Of a stretch of 64,000 nucleotides of DNA, positions 35,212 to 44,451 are shown piece after piece. The translations under genes and the position numbers were made by a program. Positions within the stretch are counted from its first letter, which is position 1. The number at the start of each line of letters is the position of its first letter. Origin of the DNA: Azospirillum brasilense (GTDB lineage: Bacteria > Pseudomonadota > Alphaproteobacteria > Azospirillales > Azospirillaceae); NCBI RefSeq assembly GCF_007827795.1, contig NZ_VITI01000003.1, forward strand, positions 29,995 to 93,994, written 5' to 3'. The notes under the pieces are model-generated. The model was not told the origin of the DNA and did no database searches. It saw nothing but the letters and a program-made list of their open reading frames with translations.

Positions 35212-35524
35212 TCCTCATTTTCGGACGCAGACGAGTTAATTCCGAAAAGCCTACACCCGCCAATGCGCCGCCCGGCGCCACACCCCCTGGCTTTCCCCGG
35301 CCGCGCGGCAATCCCGGCCCTATGAGGTAACCCGGATACCCCGTTTTCGGCCCACTCCCCTCCCGTCGTTCGGCGCGCCCTACTCCCGATACCCTGTGCA
35401 AGGCAGGCCCCAACCTTGCGACGATCAAGCTGCACGCCTGTTGAGGGGTGGCGCCGGTCCTTCGCCGTCTCCAGGCGTTTTTTGCCGGCGTCCAGTCCAT
35501 TCGAATACGGAGATTTTTCTTACA
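35212..35524 (+). promoter_or_regulatory. Upstream region of the NAGGN operon
   Basis: About 310 bases without a credible gene between the MocR stop and asnO. An osmotically responsive promoter is expected here from the known biology of the operon. I can see no confident promoter boxes. GGAG at 35508-35511 is a somewhat distant ribosome site for the ATG at 35525. Confidence 0.4.
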
Positions 35525-37300
35525 ATGTGCGGCATCAGCGGGGAAATCCGCTTCGATTCTCGCCCGGCCTCCGCGTCCGCGGTCGGCTCGATGACCGAAG
35601 CCCTGGCGTTGCGCGGCCCCGACGGGCAAGGCGTCTTCGCCCATGGCCGGATGGCCTTCGGCCACCGGCGGCTGAGCATCATCGATTTGTCCGAAGCGGC
35701 GCAGCAGCCGATGACCGACCCCGAACTGGGCCTCGGCATCGTCTTCAACGGCTGCATCTACAATTACCCGGAACTGCGGGCGGAGCTGGAAGCCAAGGGC
35801 TACCGCTTCTTCTCGCACGGCGACACCGAAGTCCTGCTGAAAGCCTATCACGCCTGGGGTCGCCGCTTCGTCGAGCGGCTCTACGGCATGTTCGCCTTCG
35901 CCATCTGGGAGCGCGACAGCGGGCGCGTCACGCTGGGCCGCGACCGGCTGGGCATCAAGCCGCTCTACCTGTCCGAGACGGCGGGGCGGCTGCGCTTCGC
36001 CTCGACCCTGCCCGCCCTGCTGGCCGGCGGCGACATCGACACCGCGATCGACCCGGTGGGGCTCTACCAGTATATGAGCTTCCACGCCGTCGTGCCGGCG
36101 CCGGGGACCATCCTGAAGGGCGTGCGCAAACTGCCGCCGGCCACCCTGCTGACGCTGGAGCCGGACGGGCGCCGCACCGAGGAAACCTATTGGGAGCCGG
36201 TCTTCGGCCCGCAGCCCGGCGACGAGCGGATGTCCGAAGGCGACTGGCAGGACGCCGTTCTGTCCACGCTGCGCAAAGCAGTGGAGCGGCGTCTGGTCGC
36301 CGACGTGCCGGTCGGCGTGCTGCTCTCGGGCGGGCTGGACAGCTCCGTCATCGTCGCCCTGCTGGCGGAAGCCAGACAGACCGGCCTGCAGACCTTCTCC
36401 ATCGGCTTCGAGACGGTGGGGCAGGAGAAGGGCGACGAGTTCCAGTATTCCGACCTGATCGCCCAGCGCTTCCAGACCGACCATCACAAGCTGTTCATCG
36501 ACAGCAGCCGAGCCCTGCCCGCCCTTCAGGACTGCGTGCGGGCCATGTCGGAACCGATGGTCAGCCACGACGCCATCGGCTTCTTCCTGCTGTCGCAGGA
36601 GGTGTCCAAGCACGTGAAGGTGGTGCAGAGCGGACAGGGCGCCGACGAGATCTTCGCGGGTTACCACTGGTACCCGCCGATGATGGAGGCGACCGATCCG
36701 CTGTCCACCTACGCCCGCGTCTTCTTCGACCGCAACCGCGCGGAAATGGCCGAGGCGCTGAACCCGCAATATCTCACCGACGAGGACGCGGCCAGCGCCT
36801 TCGTCGCCGCCCACTTCGCCCGGCCCGGCGCCGACCGGCCGGTGGACAAGGCGCTGCGCCTCGACACCACGGTCATGTTGGTCGACGACCCGGTGAAGCG
36901 GGTGGACAACATGACCATGGCCTGGGGGCTGGAGGGGCGCGTCCCCTTCCTCGACCATGATCTGGTCGAACTCGCCGCCCGCGTCCCGCCGGAGCTGAAG
37001 CTGCGTGACGGCGGCAAATACGTGCTGAAGGAGGCGGCCCGCCGGGTGGTCCCCTCCGAGGTCATCGACCGGCCCAAGGGCTATTTCCCGGTTCCGGCGC
37101 TGAAGTATCTCCGCGGCCCTTATCTGGAGCTGGTGCGCGACGTGCTGAACCAGCCCGCCGCGCGGGAACGTGCGCTGTTCCAGCCGGCTTATCTGGATCG
37201 CCTTTTCAGCGATCCGGAAACCCACATCACGCCGCTTCGCGGCTCGAAGCTCTGGCAGGCCGCCCTGCTGGAGTTCTGGCTGCAAACCCACGGGATCTGA
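35525..37300 (+). CDS. asnO: N-acetylglutaminylglutamine amidotransferase (asparagine-synthase family)
   Basis: Converts the terminal carboxylate of N-acetylglutaminylglutamine to the amide, the last step to the osmolyte NAGGN, using glutamine and ATP. The 591-residue protein starts MCGISGEIRF, exposing the catalytic Cys2 of the class II glutaminase domain (1 to ~200; RGPDGQG and GHRRLSIID are typical). The synthetase domain has the PP-loop GVLLSGGLDSSVIVAL (about residue 262) and GQGADEIFAGYHWY. It is followed 9 bases later by ngg and then the M42 peptidase, the standard NAGGN cassette, which separates it from ordinary AsnB. Confidence 0.92.
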   Translation: MCGISGEIRFDSRPASASAVGSMTEALALRGPDGQGVFAHGRMAFGHRRLSIIDLSEAAQQPMTDPELGLGIVFNGCIYNYPELRAELEAKGYRFFSHGDTEVLLKAYHAWGRRFVERLYGMFAFAIWERDSGRVTLGRDRLGIKPLYLSETAGRLRFASTLPALLAGGDIDTAIDPVGLYQYMSFHAVVPAPGTILKGVRKLPPATLLTLEPDGRRTEETYWEPVFGPQPGDERMSEGDWQDAVLSTLRKAVERRLVADVPVGVLLSGGLDSSVIVALLAEARQTGLQTFSIGFETVGQEKGDEFQYSDLIAQRFQTDHHKLFIDSSRALPALQDCVRAMSEPMVSHDAIGFFLLSQEVSKHVKVVQSGQGADEIFAGYHWYPPMMEATDPLSTYARVFFDRNRAEMAEALNPQYLTDEDAASAFVAAHFARPGADRPVDKALRLDTTVMLVDDPVKRVDNMTMAWGLEGRVPFLDHDLVELAARVPPELKLRDGGKYVLKEAARRVVPSEVIDRPKGYFPVPALKYLRGPYLELVRDVLNQPAARERALFQPAYLDRLFSDPETHITPLRGSKLWQAALLEFWLQTHGI

Positions 37301-37309
37301 CACAGCAAG

Positions 37310-39076
37310 ATGACGATGATACAGAACCGCAACGAAACGGCCTTCCGCATCGAACGCGCCCTGGTGTCCGCCCTGATGGACGAGGACGCGCCGCGCCCGA
37401 GCCGCCGGACGGGGGCGGGAACCGGGCCGATACCGTGCGCAGTGGTGAATTGCGGCTGGGGACGCCTGCTGTTCGCCAACACCTTTCCCGATGTCGGAAA
37501 GCTGATCGAGGCCATGCGGCAGGAGGGGCCGGGACGGCGCGACATCGCGCTGTACCTGGAGGACCCGCATGTCGCGCTCTCCCAGGCGCCGAACGAGCTG
37601 TTCCTCGACCCCTCGCACACCTACCGTCTGCGGCTGGCCGGCTTCCGGCCCGGCATGGAGACCCGCGGCTTCACCATCGAGCCGCCACGCGGCCGCCAGG
37701 ACGCCGACGCCGTGAACCGCATCTACGGCGCGCGTGGCATGGTCACGATGGACCCGGAATTCTGGTGGGGAGAGCGTGACAGCCGCGTGTTGACCCACCT
37801 GATCGCCACCGATCCGGTCAGCGGGGCGGTGATCGGATCGGTCACCGGGGTAGACCACGCCCGCGCCTTCAAGGACCCGCAGAACGGTTCCTCCCTGTGG
37901 TGCCTGGCGGTCGATCCGCAGGCGGCCTATCCCGGCATCGGCGAGGCGCTGGTCCGCGCGCTGGCCGAGCATTTCAAGGAGCGCGGGCGCAGCTTCATGG
38001 ACCTGTCGGTCCTGCACGACAACGCGAACGCCATCGCGCTCTACGAGAAGCTGGGCTTCCGGCGGGTGCCGGTCTTCGCGCTGAAGACCAAGAACCCGAT
38101 CAACGAGAAGCTGTTCGCCGGCCCGGCGGTGGAGGCCAGCCTCAACCCCTACGCCATGATCATCATCAACGAGGCCCGGCGCCGCGGCATCGCGGTGGAG
38201 GTGGTGGACGCGGAGTCCAACCTGTTCCGCCTCAGCTTCGGCGGGCGCAGCATCCTGTGCCGCGAAAGCCTCAGCGAGCTGACCTCGGCCGTGGCGCTGT
38301 TCCGCTGCGACGACAAGGCGGTGACCCGGCGCACGCTGCTGCGGGCCGGCCTGTCGGTGCCGGACCAGATGACCGCTGACGGCATGGACGACAACGCCGC
38401 CTTCCTGGAGCGCCACGGCAGCGTCGTGGTGAAGCCCGCCCGCGGCGAGCAGGGCCAGGGCATCACCGTGGACGTGCGCGACGCGGAGACTCTGGCCTGG
38501 GCCATCGGCAAGGCCAAGAAGATCTGCGACACGGTGCTGCTGGAGCAGTTCGTGCAGGGCCAGGATGTGCGCATCCTGGTCATCGACTACCGCGTCGTCG
38601 CCGCCGCGGTGCGCCGCCCGGCGGAGATCGTCGGCACCGGCGACCGCAAGATCTCACAGCTGATCGAGGCGCAGAGCCGCCGCCGCGCCGCCGCCACCGG
38701 CGGGGAAAGCCGCATTCCGATGGACGAGGAGACGGAACGCTGCGTGCGGGACGCCGGTTTCTCCATGGACTCGGTCCTTCCGGAGGGGCAGACGCTGGCC
38801 GTTCGCAAGACGGCCAACCTGCACACGGGCGGCACGCTGCACGACATCACAGACCGCCTGCACCACCGCGTGGTGGAGGCGGCGGTGGAGGCGGCGCGCG
38901 CGCTCGACATTCCGGTGGTCGGCCTGGATCTTCTGATCCCCGACCTGCTGGGGTCCGACTACGCGATCATCGAGGCGAACGAGCGGCCCGGCCTTGCCAA
39001 CCACGAACCGCAACCGACCGCCGAACGCTTCCTCGATCTTCTCTTCCCCTACTCCGCGGTCGATCCGCGGGCGTGA
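37310..39076 (+). CDS. ngg: N-acetylglutaminylglutamine synthetase
   Basis: Makes N-acetylglutaminylglutamine from glutamine and acetyl-CoA with ATP. The 588 residues fuse a GNAT acetyltransferase domain (about 70-245; WCLAVDPQAAYPGIGEALVR is the acetyl-CoA loop and LHDNANAIALYEKLGF the C-terminal motif) to an ATP-grasp ligase (about 300-570; VVKPARGEQGQGITVDV, EQFVQGQDVRIL and IIEANERPGL). This GNAT plus ATP-grasp architecture and the flanking genes identify Ngg. The ATG at 37310 lies 9 bases after the asnO stop; a second ATG two codons on is possible. Confidence 0.92.
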   Translation: MTMIQNRNETAFRIERALVSALMDEDAPRPSRRTGAGTGPIPCAVVNCGWGRLLFANTFPDVGKLIEAMRQEGPGRRDIALYLEDPHVALSQAPNELFLDPSHTYRLRLAGFRPGMETRGFTIEPPRGRQDADAVNRIYGARGMVTMDPEFWWGERDSRVLTHLIATDPVSGAVIGSVTGVDHARAFKDPQNGSSLWCLAVDPQAAYPGIGEALVRALAEHFKERGRSFMDLSVLHDNANAIALYEKLGFRRVPVFALKTKNPINEKLFAGPAVEASLNPYAMIIINEARRRGIAVEVVDAESNLFRLSFGGRSILCRESLSELTSAVALFRCDDKAVTRRTLLRAGLSVPDQMTADGMDDNAAFLERHGSVVVKPARGEQGQGITVDVRDAETLAWAIGKAKKICDTVLLEQFVQGQDVRILVIDYRVVAAAVRRPAEIVGTGDRKISQLIEAQSRRRAAATGGESRIPMDEETERCVRDAGFSMDSVLPEGQTLAVRKTANLHTGGTLHDITDRLHHRVVEAAVEAARALDIPVVGLDLLIPDLLGSDYAIIEANERPGLANHEPQPTAERFLDLLFPYSAVDPRA

Positions 39077-39092
39077 CCGTTCAGGAGGTGGT

Positions 39093-40253
39093 ATGGAGCA
39101 GGCAGCCTTGACGCGGACCGGAATCGTCCGGCCGGTCATCGATATGGACTATCTGACGGGCCTTCTCCGCCGCCTGCTGGAGATCCCGAGCCCGACCGGA
39201 TACACCGACCAGATCGTGCATTTCTGCGGCGACGAGTTGCACCGTCTGGGCATTCCCTTCGAGCTGACCCGACGCGGCGCGATCCGCGCCGATCTGGCGG
39301 GGCGGCAGTACAGCCCCGACCGCGCCGTGGTCGCCCATCTCGACACGCTGGGCGCCCAGGTGAAGATGCTGAAGGCGAACGGCCGGCTGGAGGTCGTTCC
39401 CATCGGCACATGGTCGGCGCGCTTCGCCGAAGGGGCGCGCTGCACCGTCTACACCGACAAGGGCAGCTACCGCGGCACCATCCTGCCGCTGAAGGCGTCC
39501 GGCCACACCTTCAACGAGGAGATCGACACCCAGCCGGTGGCCTGGACCAATCTGGAGATCCGGGTGGACGCCCGCTGCGAAACCCTGGCGGAATTGCAGG
39601 TCCACGGCTTCAACGTCGGCGACTTTGTGGCCATCGACCCGCAGGCGGAGTTCGACGCCAGCGGCTTCATCAACTCCCGCCATCTCGACGACAAGGCGGG
39701 CGTGGCGGTGATCTTCGCCGCCGCCAAGGCGGTCCTGGACGCCAAGCTGCCGCTGCCGGTGGACTGCCACCTGCTGCTGACCATCTCGGAGGAGGTCGGG
39801 TCCGGCGCCTCGTCGGTCCTGCACAAGGACGTAGCGGAAATGGTGACCATCGACAACGGCACCACCGCCATGGGCCAGAACAGCCGCGAGTTCGGCGTGA
39901 CCGTCGCCATGGCCGACAGCACCGGCCCCTTCGACTATCACCTGACGCACAAGCTGCTGTCGCTGTGCCAGCAGCACGACATCGAGCACCAGCGCGACGT
40001 CTTCCGCTATTACCGCTGCGACAGCGCCGCCGCCATCGAGGCGGGCAACGACATCCGTACGGCGCTGGTCTGTTTCGGCATCGACAGCTCCCACGGCTAT
40101 GAGCGCATCCACGCGGACTCGCTGCGCTCGCTGGCCGAGTTGATCGCGCTCTACATGCAGAGCGACGTGGCGATCCCGCGCGACCGCGTCGGCATGGGAC
40201 CGATGGGCGCCTTCCCCTGGCAACCCACCGCACCGGCGAAGGTCGAAGAGTAA
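39093..40253 (+). CDS. Osmoprotectant NAGGN system M42-family peptidase
   Basis: A 386-residue metallo-aminopeptidase-like protein found as the third gene of NAGGN operons, perhaps degrading the dipeptide when osmotic stress ends. Metal-binding and catalytic positions of the M42/M20 fold are visible: VVAHLDTLG, GFINSRHLDDKAGVA, TISEEVGSGAS and the final GIDSSHGYERIH. The ATG at 39093 has AGGAGGT at an ideal distance. It starts 16 bases after ngg and ends 6 bases before the convergent MFS stop. Confidence 0.88.
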   Translation: MEQAALTRTGIVRPVIDMDYLTGLLRRLLEIPSPTGYTDQIVHFCGDELHRLGIPFELTRRGAIRADLAGRQYSPDRAVVAHLDTLGAQVKMLKANGRLEVVPIGTWSARFAEGARCTVYTDKGSYRGTILPLKASGHTFNEEIDTQPVAWTNLEIRVDARCETLAELQVHGFNVGDFVAIDPQAEFDASGFINSRHLDDKAGVAVIFAAAKAVLDAKLPLPVDCHLLLTISEEVGSGASSVLHKDVAEMVTIDNGTTAMGQNSREFGVTVAMADSTGPFDYHLTHKLLSLCQQHDIEHQRDVFRYYRCDSAAAIEAGNDIRTALVCFGIDSSHGYERIHADSLRSLAELIALYMQSDVAIPRDRVGMGPMGAFPWQPTAPAKVEE

Positions 40254-40259
40254 GCTGCC

Positions 40260-41513
40260 TCAATCCCCCGGCGCCGGCTCCGGCCGGGGCGGCCCCAGCG
40301 GGTCGAGCGGGGTGACGGTCGGCGTCGTTTGGGGCAGCGGGCGGAAGCTGGCCTGCGCCTCGGCGGGCGGCGGCGGACGCATCCGCGTGCGCCACAGGCC
40401 GTAGAGCGTCGCCGACCCCGACCCCGCCGCGATGAAGCCGAACAGCGCCTCCGGACCGGCAAAACTCATCGCGGCCGAGGCCAGCGGCGGCCCGATGATC
40501 GCCCCCACCGAATTGGCGAGGATCAGGCCGCCGCTGACCGACACCACATTGTCCGGCCCGGCGTGGTCGTTGGTGTGGGCGGCGCAGACCGGATAGAGCG
40601 TGAAGGCCAGCCCGCCGAACAGCGGCGCCACCAGAAGCAGCGTCTCCTGCCGCCCGCTTCCTTCCGCCAGGATCATGCCGACGCTGACGAGCGCCAGCGC
40701 CGCCGACAGGCCGATGATGACGGCGCGCCGGTCGAAGCGGTCCGACAGCCGCCCCAGCGGCCATTGCAGCGCCACGCCGCCCAGGATGAGGGTCGTCATG
40801 AACAGCGCCGTCCCCGACACCCCGAAGCCGGAGGTCGCGCCGAACACCGGGGCGAGGCCGTAGATGGAACCGGTCACCGTCCCGCTGATGAAGACGCCGA
40901 CGACGCCGAGCGGCGACGCCTCGTACAGCCGCCGCAGGCCGTAGGATTCGACGTTGGGCAGGGTCGGCGGCGTGGTCCGGGTCAGCGCCACCGGCACCAG
41001 GGCGAGCGTCAGCAGGATGGCGATCATCATGAAGATGCGCACGCCCGCCTCGTCGTCCAGCTGCAGAAGCTGCTGGCCCACCGCCGAGGCGGCATAAAGG
41101 GTGACCATGTAGAGCGACAGGATCTGCCCGCGCGTCTCGTTGTTGGCCGTGCCGTTCAGCCAGCTTTCGATGCAGATGTAGAGGCCGGCCATGCAGAAGC
41201 CCTCGACCAGCCGCAGCAGGGTCCACAGCGGCACGGCGGCGAACAGGGCGTGCGACAGCGCCGCCGCCGACAGGACGGAGGCGAAGGCGGCGAAGGCGCG
41301 GATGTGGCCGACCCGCGTGATGACCCGGTGGGCGAACAGGGAGCCGCCGGTCAGCCCGGTGTAGAAGGCCGCGGTGATCATGCCCACCGCGACCGCGCCG
41401 GACTCCGTGCCGGCCAGCCGCAGGCCGATGAGCGTGCTGAGCGCGCCGTTGCCCAGCATCAGGAATGCGACCCCGAGCAGGAGAGAGAGTACCGACCGTG
41501 CAACCTGCGGCAT
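40260..41513 (-). CDS. MFS transporter (YcaD-like)
   Basis: Major facilitator of 417 residues with 12 predicted helices. The loop 2-3 motif is GSLFAHRVITRVGHIRAF, a variant of the MFS GxxxDrxGrr pattern, and GRLSDRFDRRAVII provides the second copy between helices 8 and 9. The CMAGLYICIESWLNG segment is typical of the YcaD/CynX-like branch. A GTG at 41525 is possible, but the ATG at 41513 has AGGTGG 8 bases upstream. The C-terminal tail is Pro-rich. Substrate unknown. It lies downstream of cstA on the same strand, separated by a strong hairpin. Confidence 0.85.
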   Translation of the reverse strand: MPQVARSVLSLLLGVAFLMLGNGALSTLIGLRLAGTESGAVAVGMITAAFYTGLTGGSLFAHRVITRVGHIRAFAAFASVLSAAALSHALFAAVPLWTLLRLVEGFCMAGLYICIESWLNGTANNETRGQILSLYMVTLYAASAVGQQLLQLDDEAGVRIFMMIAILLTLALVPVALTRTTPPTLPNVESYGLRRLYEASPLGVVGVFISGTVTGSIYGLAPVFGATSGFGVSGTALFMTTLILGGVALQWPLGRLSDRFDRRAVIIGLSAALALVSVGMILAEGSGRQETLLLVAPLFGGLAFTLYPVCAAHTNDHAGPDNVVSVSGGLILANSVGAIIGPPLASAAMSFAGPEALFGFIAAGSGSATLYGLWRTRMRPPPPAEAQASFRPLPQTTPTVTPLDPLGPPRPEPAPGD

Positions 41514-41660
41514 ATGTCCGACCACCTGTTCCTTTCACGAAAAACCGGCGCCGCAGCCCGGAGGCCACGGCGCCGGCCCTTGGATGGCACCCGCCGAATG
41601 GCGAATCAACCCTTGTAATTCGCGGATTCGATGGCGTCCCAGCCATTCCACAGAATAACA

Positions 41661-41696
41661 GAAGAGGTACCGCTGGGGGAGCAGCGATACCTCTTC
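41661..41696 (-). terminator. Terminator downstream of cstA
   Basis: A 15-base stem with one mismatch (41661-41675 with 41682-41696) and a 6-base loop lies 45 bases beyond the cstA stop. On the minus strand it is followed by CTGTTATTCTG, a modest T-rich tract. It should separate cstA from the MFS gene. Confidence 0.7.
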
Positions 41697-41741
41697 CGGT
41701 TGAGTGTCCGATCGTCTCCGGGCGGCTTGCCCGGTGTCCGG

Positions 41742-43553
41742 CTATTCCGCCGGGGTGGCGATCAGCGTCTCAGGCAGGGTGTCCTTGCGGATGCGCAGGA
41801 GTTCCTTCCACTTCTTGAGCGCGGCGATCAGGATCACGAAGCCGAGCGACAGCATGATGATCGAGATGCCGGCATTGAAGACGTTGTAGCCCTTGGCCAG
41901 CGGGTTCAGGTAGACGTTGGTGACCATCCAGTAGCCGGCGTAGTTCACCGTCACGAACAGGTAGGCCAGCGGGACGAGGCAGGTCAGCATGTAGACCCGC
42001 TTCTGGCCCAGGCGCAGGATGATCGTGGCGCCGATGATCAGGCCGACCGAGGCCATGAGCTGGTTCGACACCCCGAACAGCGCCCACACCGAGTTGATGT
42101 CGCCCGATGTCAGCAGGTAGCCCCAGGCCACGCAGGCCAGCACGCTCGCGGCGATCGAACCAGGCACCCAGTCGAGACGCTTCAGCGGGGCATATAGGTC
42201 GCCGCCCAGGTCCTGGATCAGGTAGCGGGCCACGCGGGTGCCGCTGTCAACGGCGGTCAGGATGAACACCGCCTCGAACATCACGACGAACTGGAAGAAA
42301 TAGGAGGCCAGCGTGCCGAACCACGGGATGCGGGTGAAGATTTCCGTCATGCCGACCGCAAGCGTCACCGCACCGCCGGTCCGTCCGTAGAGGTCGAGGC
42401 CGATTTCCTGGCTGAGCCGCGGCAGATCGACGACCTGCATGTTCAGGGCCTGGAAGGCGGCGGGCGTGGAGTTGATGGCGAAATAGTCGGCCGGGTGCAG
42501 GGAGGTGGCGGCGATCAGCGCCATGACGCCGACCACGCATTCCGCCAGCATGCCGCCGAAGGCCACGGTGCGGATGTCGCTCCATTTGTCGATCAGCTTC
42601 GGCGTGGTGCCCGAGCCGATGAAGGCGTGGAAGCCGGAGATGGCGCCGCAGGCGATGGTGATCGAGATGAACGGCCACACCGGGCCGGCCAGCACCGGGC
42701 CGCCGCCATGGATGAACTCGGTAAGCGCGGGGAAGCGGATTTCCGGGTTGATGAAGACGACGCCGACGACGAGCGCGCCGAACACGCCGATCTTCATGAA
42801 GCTCGACAGGTAGCCGCGCGGGGTCAGCAGCATCCACACCGGCAGCGCGGTGGCGAAGAAGGCGTAGATCGGCAGGATCAGCGCGACCGTCTCGGCGTGC
42901 AGCGTCAGCCAGCTGCCCAGCACCGTGCCCTGGATGTAGGGGCCGGCGAAGACGGAGGCGGCGATGGCGGCGATGCCGACCTGCGTGGCGCCCTTGGACG
43001 AGCCGGTGATCTTCTCGTAGAGGCCGAGCGCCACGGCGATCGGGATCGTCATGAAGACCGCGAAGGCGCCCCAGGCGTTGCGCTCCAGCGCATGGACGAC
43101 GACCATCGACAGGCCGGCCATGGTGATGGTGATGATGAACAGCATCGCCAGACCGGTGCACCAGCCGGCGACCGGGCCGAGTTCGGCCTTCGCGACCTCC
43201 GACAGGGACTGGCCCTTGTGCTTCATCGAGGCGAACAGCACGACCGTGTCGTGCACCGCGCCGCCGATGACGCAGCCGATCAGCAGCCACAGGAAGCTCG
43301 GCAGATAGCCGAACTGCGCGGCCAGCACGGGGCCGACCAGCGGGCCGGCGGCGGCGATCGCCGCGAAATGCTGGCCGGCGTTCACCCACTTCTTGGTGGG
43401 AACATAGTTTCGCCCGTCGGCCAGGATGTGGGACGGCGTCACCTCGGAATCATCGGCACGGAGCACCTTGCGCACAAAGAACACGCCGTAGAAGCGGTAG
43501 CAGAGGGCGAGGATGCAGAGTGTCGCGATCACAAATGTTAGGGCGTGATCCAT
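41742..43553 (-). CDS. cstA: Carbon starvation protein CstA (peptide/pyruvate transporter family)
   Basis: Inner-membrane transporter of about 16 helices and 603 residues, of the CstA/BtsT family that imports pyruvate or peptides under carbon limitation. Family signatures are NYVPTKKWVNAGQHFAAIA (about residues 49-67), GPLVGPVLAAQFGYLPSFLW, GGAVHDTVVLFASMKHKGQS and GFHAFIGSGTTPKLI. GGAGAG lies 6-7 bases before the ATG. The upstream leader on the minus strand contains a small hairpin (GAGCGG/CCGCTC, around 43591-43607). The IS remnant begins about 145 bases upstream of the start. Confidence 0.93.
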   Translation of the reverse strand: MDHALTFVIATLCILALCYRFYGVFFVRKVLRADDSEVTPSHILADGRNYVPTKKWVNAGQHFAAIAAAGPLVGPVLAAQFGYLPSFLWLLIGCVIGGAVHDTVVLFASMKHKGQSLSEVAKAELGPVAGWCTGLAMLFIITITMAGLSMVVVHALERNAWGAFAVFMTIPIAVALGLYEKITGSSKGATQVGIAAIAASVFAGPYIQGTVLGSWLTLHAETVALILPIYAFFATALPVWMLLTPRGYLSSFMKIGVFGALVVGVVFINPEIRFPALTEFIHGGGPVLAGPVWPFISITIACGAISGFHAFIGSGTTPKLIDKWSDIRTVAFGGMLAECVVGVMALIAATSLHPADYFAINSTPAAFQALNMQVVDLPRLSQEIGLDLYGRTGGAVTLAVGMTEIFTRIPWFGTLASYFFQFVVMFEAVFILTAVDSGTRVARYLIQDLGGDLYAPLKRLDWVPGSIAASVLACVAWGYLLTSGDINSVWALFGVSNQLMASVGLIIGATIILRLGQKRVYMLTCLVPLAYLFVTVNYAGYWMVTNVYLNPLAKGYNVFNAGISIIMLSLGFVILIAALKKWKELLRIRKDTLPETLIATPAE

Positions 43554-43697
43554 GACAGCTCTCCTTGGAAGGAACTGCCGTCACTGTAGGAGCGGTTGCG
43601 CCGCTCGTGTGGTGCGCTCCCCGGAGCGGCGCCATGGCGTGGCGAGCGGTCGGAATGCGGGGATGAGCGGTGGGGGGTATAATCCCTCTCCCCTCTG

Positions 43698-44369
43698 GAG
43701 GGCTTTGCGCAATCGCCGAACGCCTTCAGTCGTGATTCCCTTCCTTGGTTCTCGGGAGGGGGGCGATCATGCGTGTTGGGGTGTGCGGTCAGCTGAGGTT
43801 GGCGGTCGGCCTGGTCCGGGCTCCGGAGAACGGGGTTCTGGACCAGATCGCCGGTGCGGTGGACTGGGCGGCGCTGGAGGTGGTGCCTCGGTCCCTGCGC
43901 AACCGACGCTCGCACGCCGGGGGGCTCCGCGATAACCGCCGGTGCTGCTGCGCTGCCTGCTGCTGGGGCTGTGGCGCGGCGGGCTGTCGGACGCACCATC
44001 CGGTCTTGGCGCCCCGGCCCAAGCGACGCAACCGCCGTCTTGCCCAGGTCCGCTTCGCCGTGGAGCAGCCGTTCGCCGTGTTCAAGGAGCGGTACGGCTT
44101 GCGCCGCCTGCGCCTTTTCACCCAAGCGTGCAATCACGTGCAGGTCCTGCTCGCCTGCTGCGCCTACACCCTGCGCCGGGCCGCCGGCGTCGGGGCGGGC
44201 TCATGGGCGAGATCCGCCCGCAGGCCGCCGAGCGGCGGAAAAACCCCCGACTTCGGGCGCCATTGGGCCGCTTTGGCACGGGAAATCCGCGGCCAAACAG
44301 GAATGTGATTCTGCTTCGCCGCGGAATACGCTCATAACACCCAATTTTCGGCTCTATCGCAAAGCTCTC
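43698..44369 (+). mobile_element. IS5-family-like insertion sequence, internally deleted
   Basis: The terminal inverted repeats are 43698-43720 and 44347-44369, matching at 18 of 23 positions (GAGNGCTTTGCG outer part, GCCGAA inner part). The enclosed 672 bases encode fragments typical of the start and end of an IS5-type DDE transposase, but the catalytic middle is gone. It therefore cannot move on its own. I could not identify a clear target-site duplication. It lies between cstA and the globin gene. Confidence 0.75.
43769..44308 (+). pseudogene. Degraded IS5-type transposase
   Basis: An N-terminal fragment (GVLDQIAGAVDWAALE) and a C-terminal fragment (RRNRRLAQVRFAVEQPF, then ERYGLRRLRLF and LLACCAYTLRRAAG) lie in one frame. 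The stretch between them codes VLLRCLLLGLWRGGLSDAP in a shifted frame, which belongs just after the N-terminal part. The DDE catalytic core between these blocks is absent. The result is a frameshifted, internally deleted remnant of a gene normally about twice as long. An open frame persists by chance of high GC. Confidence 0.72.
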
Positions 44370-44451
44370 AGGAGGGGAGAGGGAATTTACAGCCCCGCAT
44401 GGGTGGCGGTGTGCCGCCGGGACGGGTATAGTGCGGGGTCTTGTTCGCCTC

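Larger units (their letters stand above)
43684..44383. repeat. Palindromic repeat arms separated by an IS remnant
   Basis: CCCTCTCCCCTC (43684-43695) and GAGGGGAGAGGG (44372-44383) are exact 12-bp reverse complements lying immediately outside the two IS ends. They match the hairpin arms of the intact element at 27536-27650. The simplest reading is that one hairpin of such an element was the insertion target. Confidence 0.7.

Noticed and set aside
35129..38416. 1,095-aa minus-strand open frame
   Set aside because: Lies antisense to asnO and ngg, which have complete catalytic motifs; its Gln/His/Arg-rich sequence is an antisense artefact.
43698..44369. Autonomous insertion sequence
   Set aside because: Terminal repeats are present, but the transposase core is deleted and frameshifted, so I report a remnant only; no target duplication could be confirmed.
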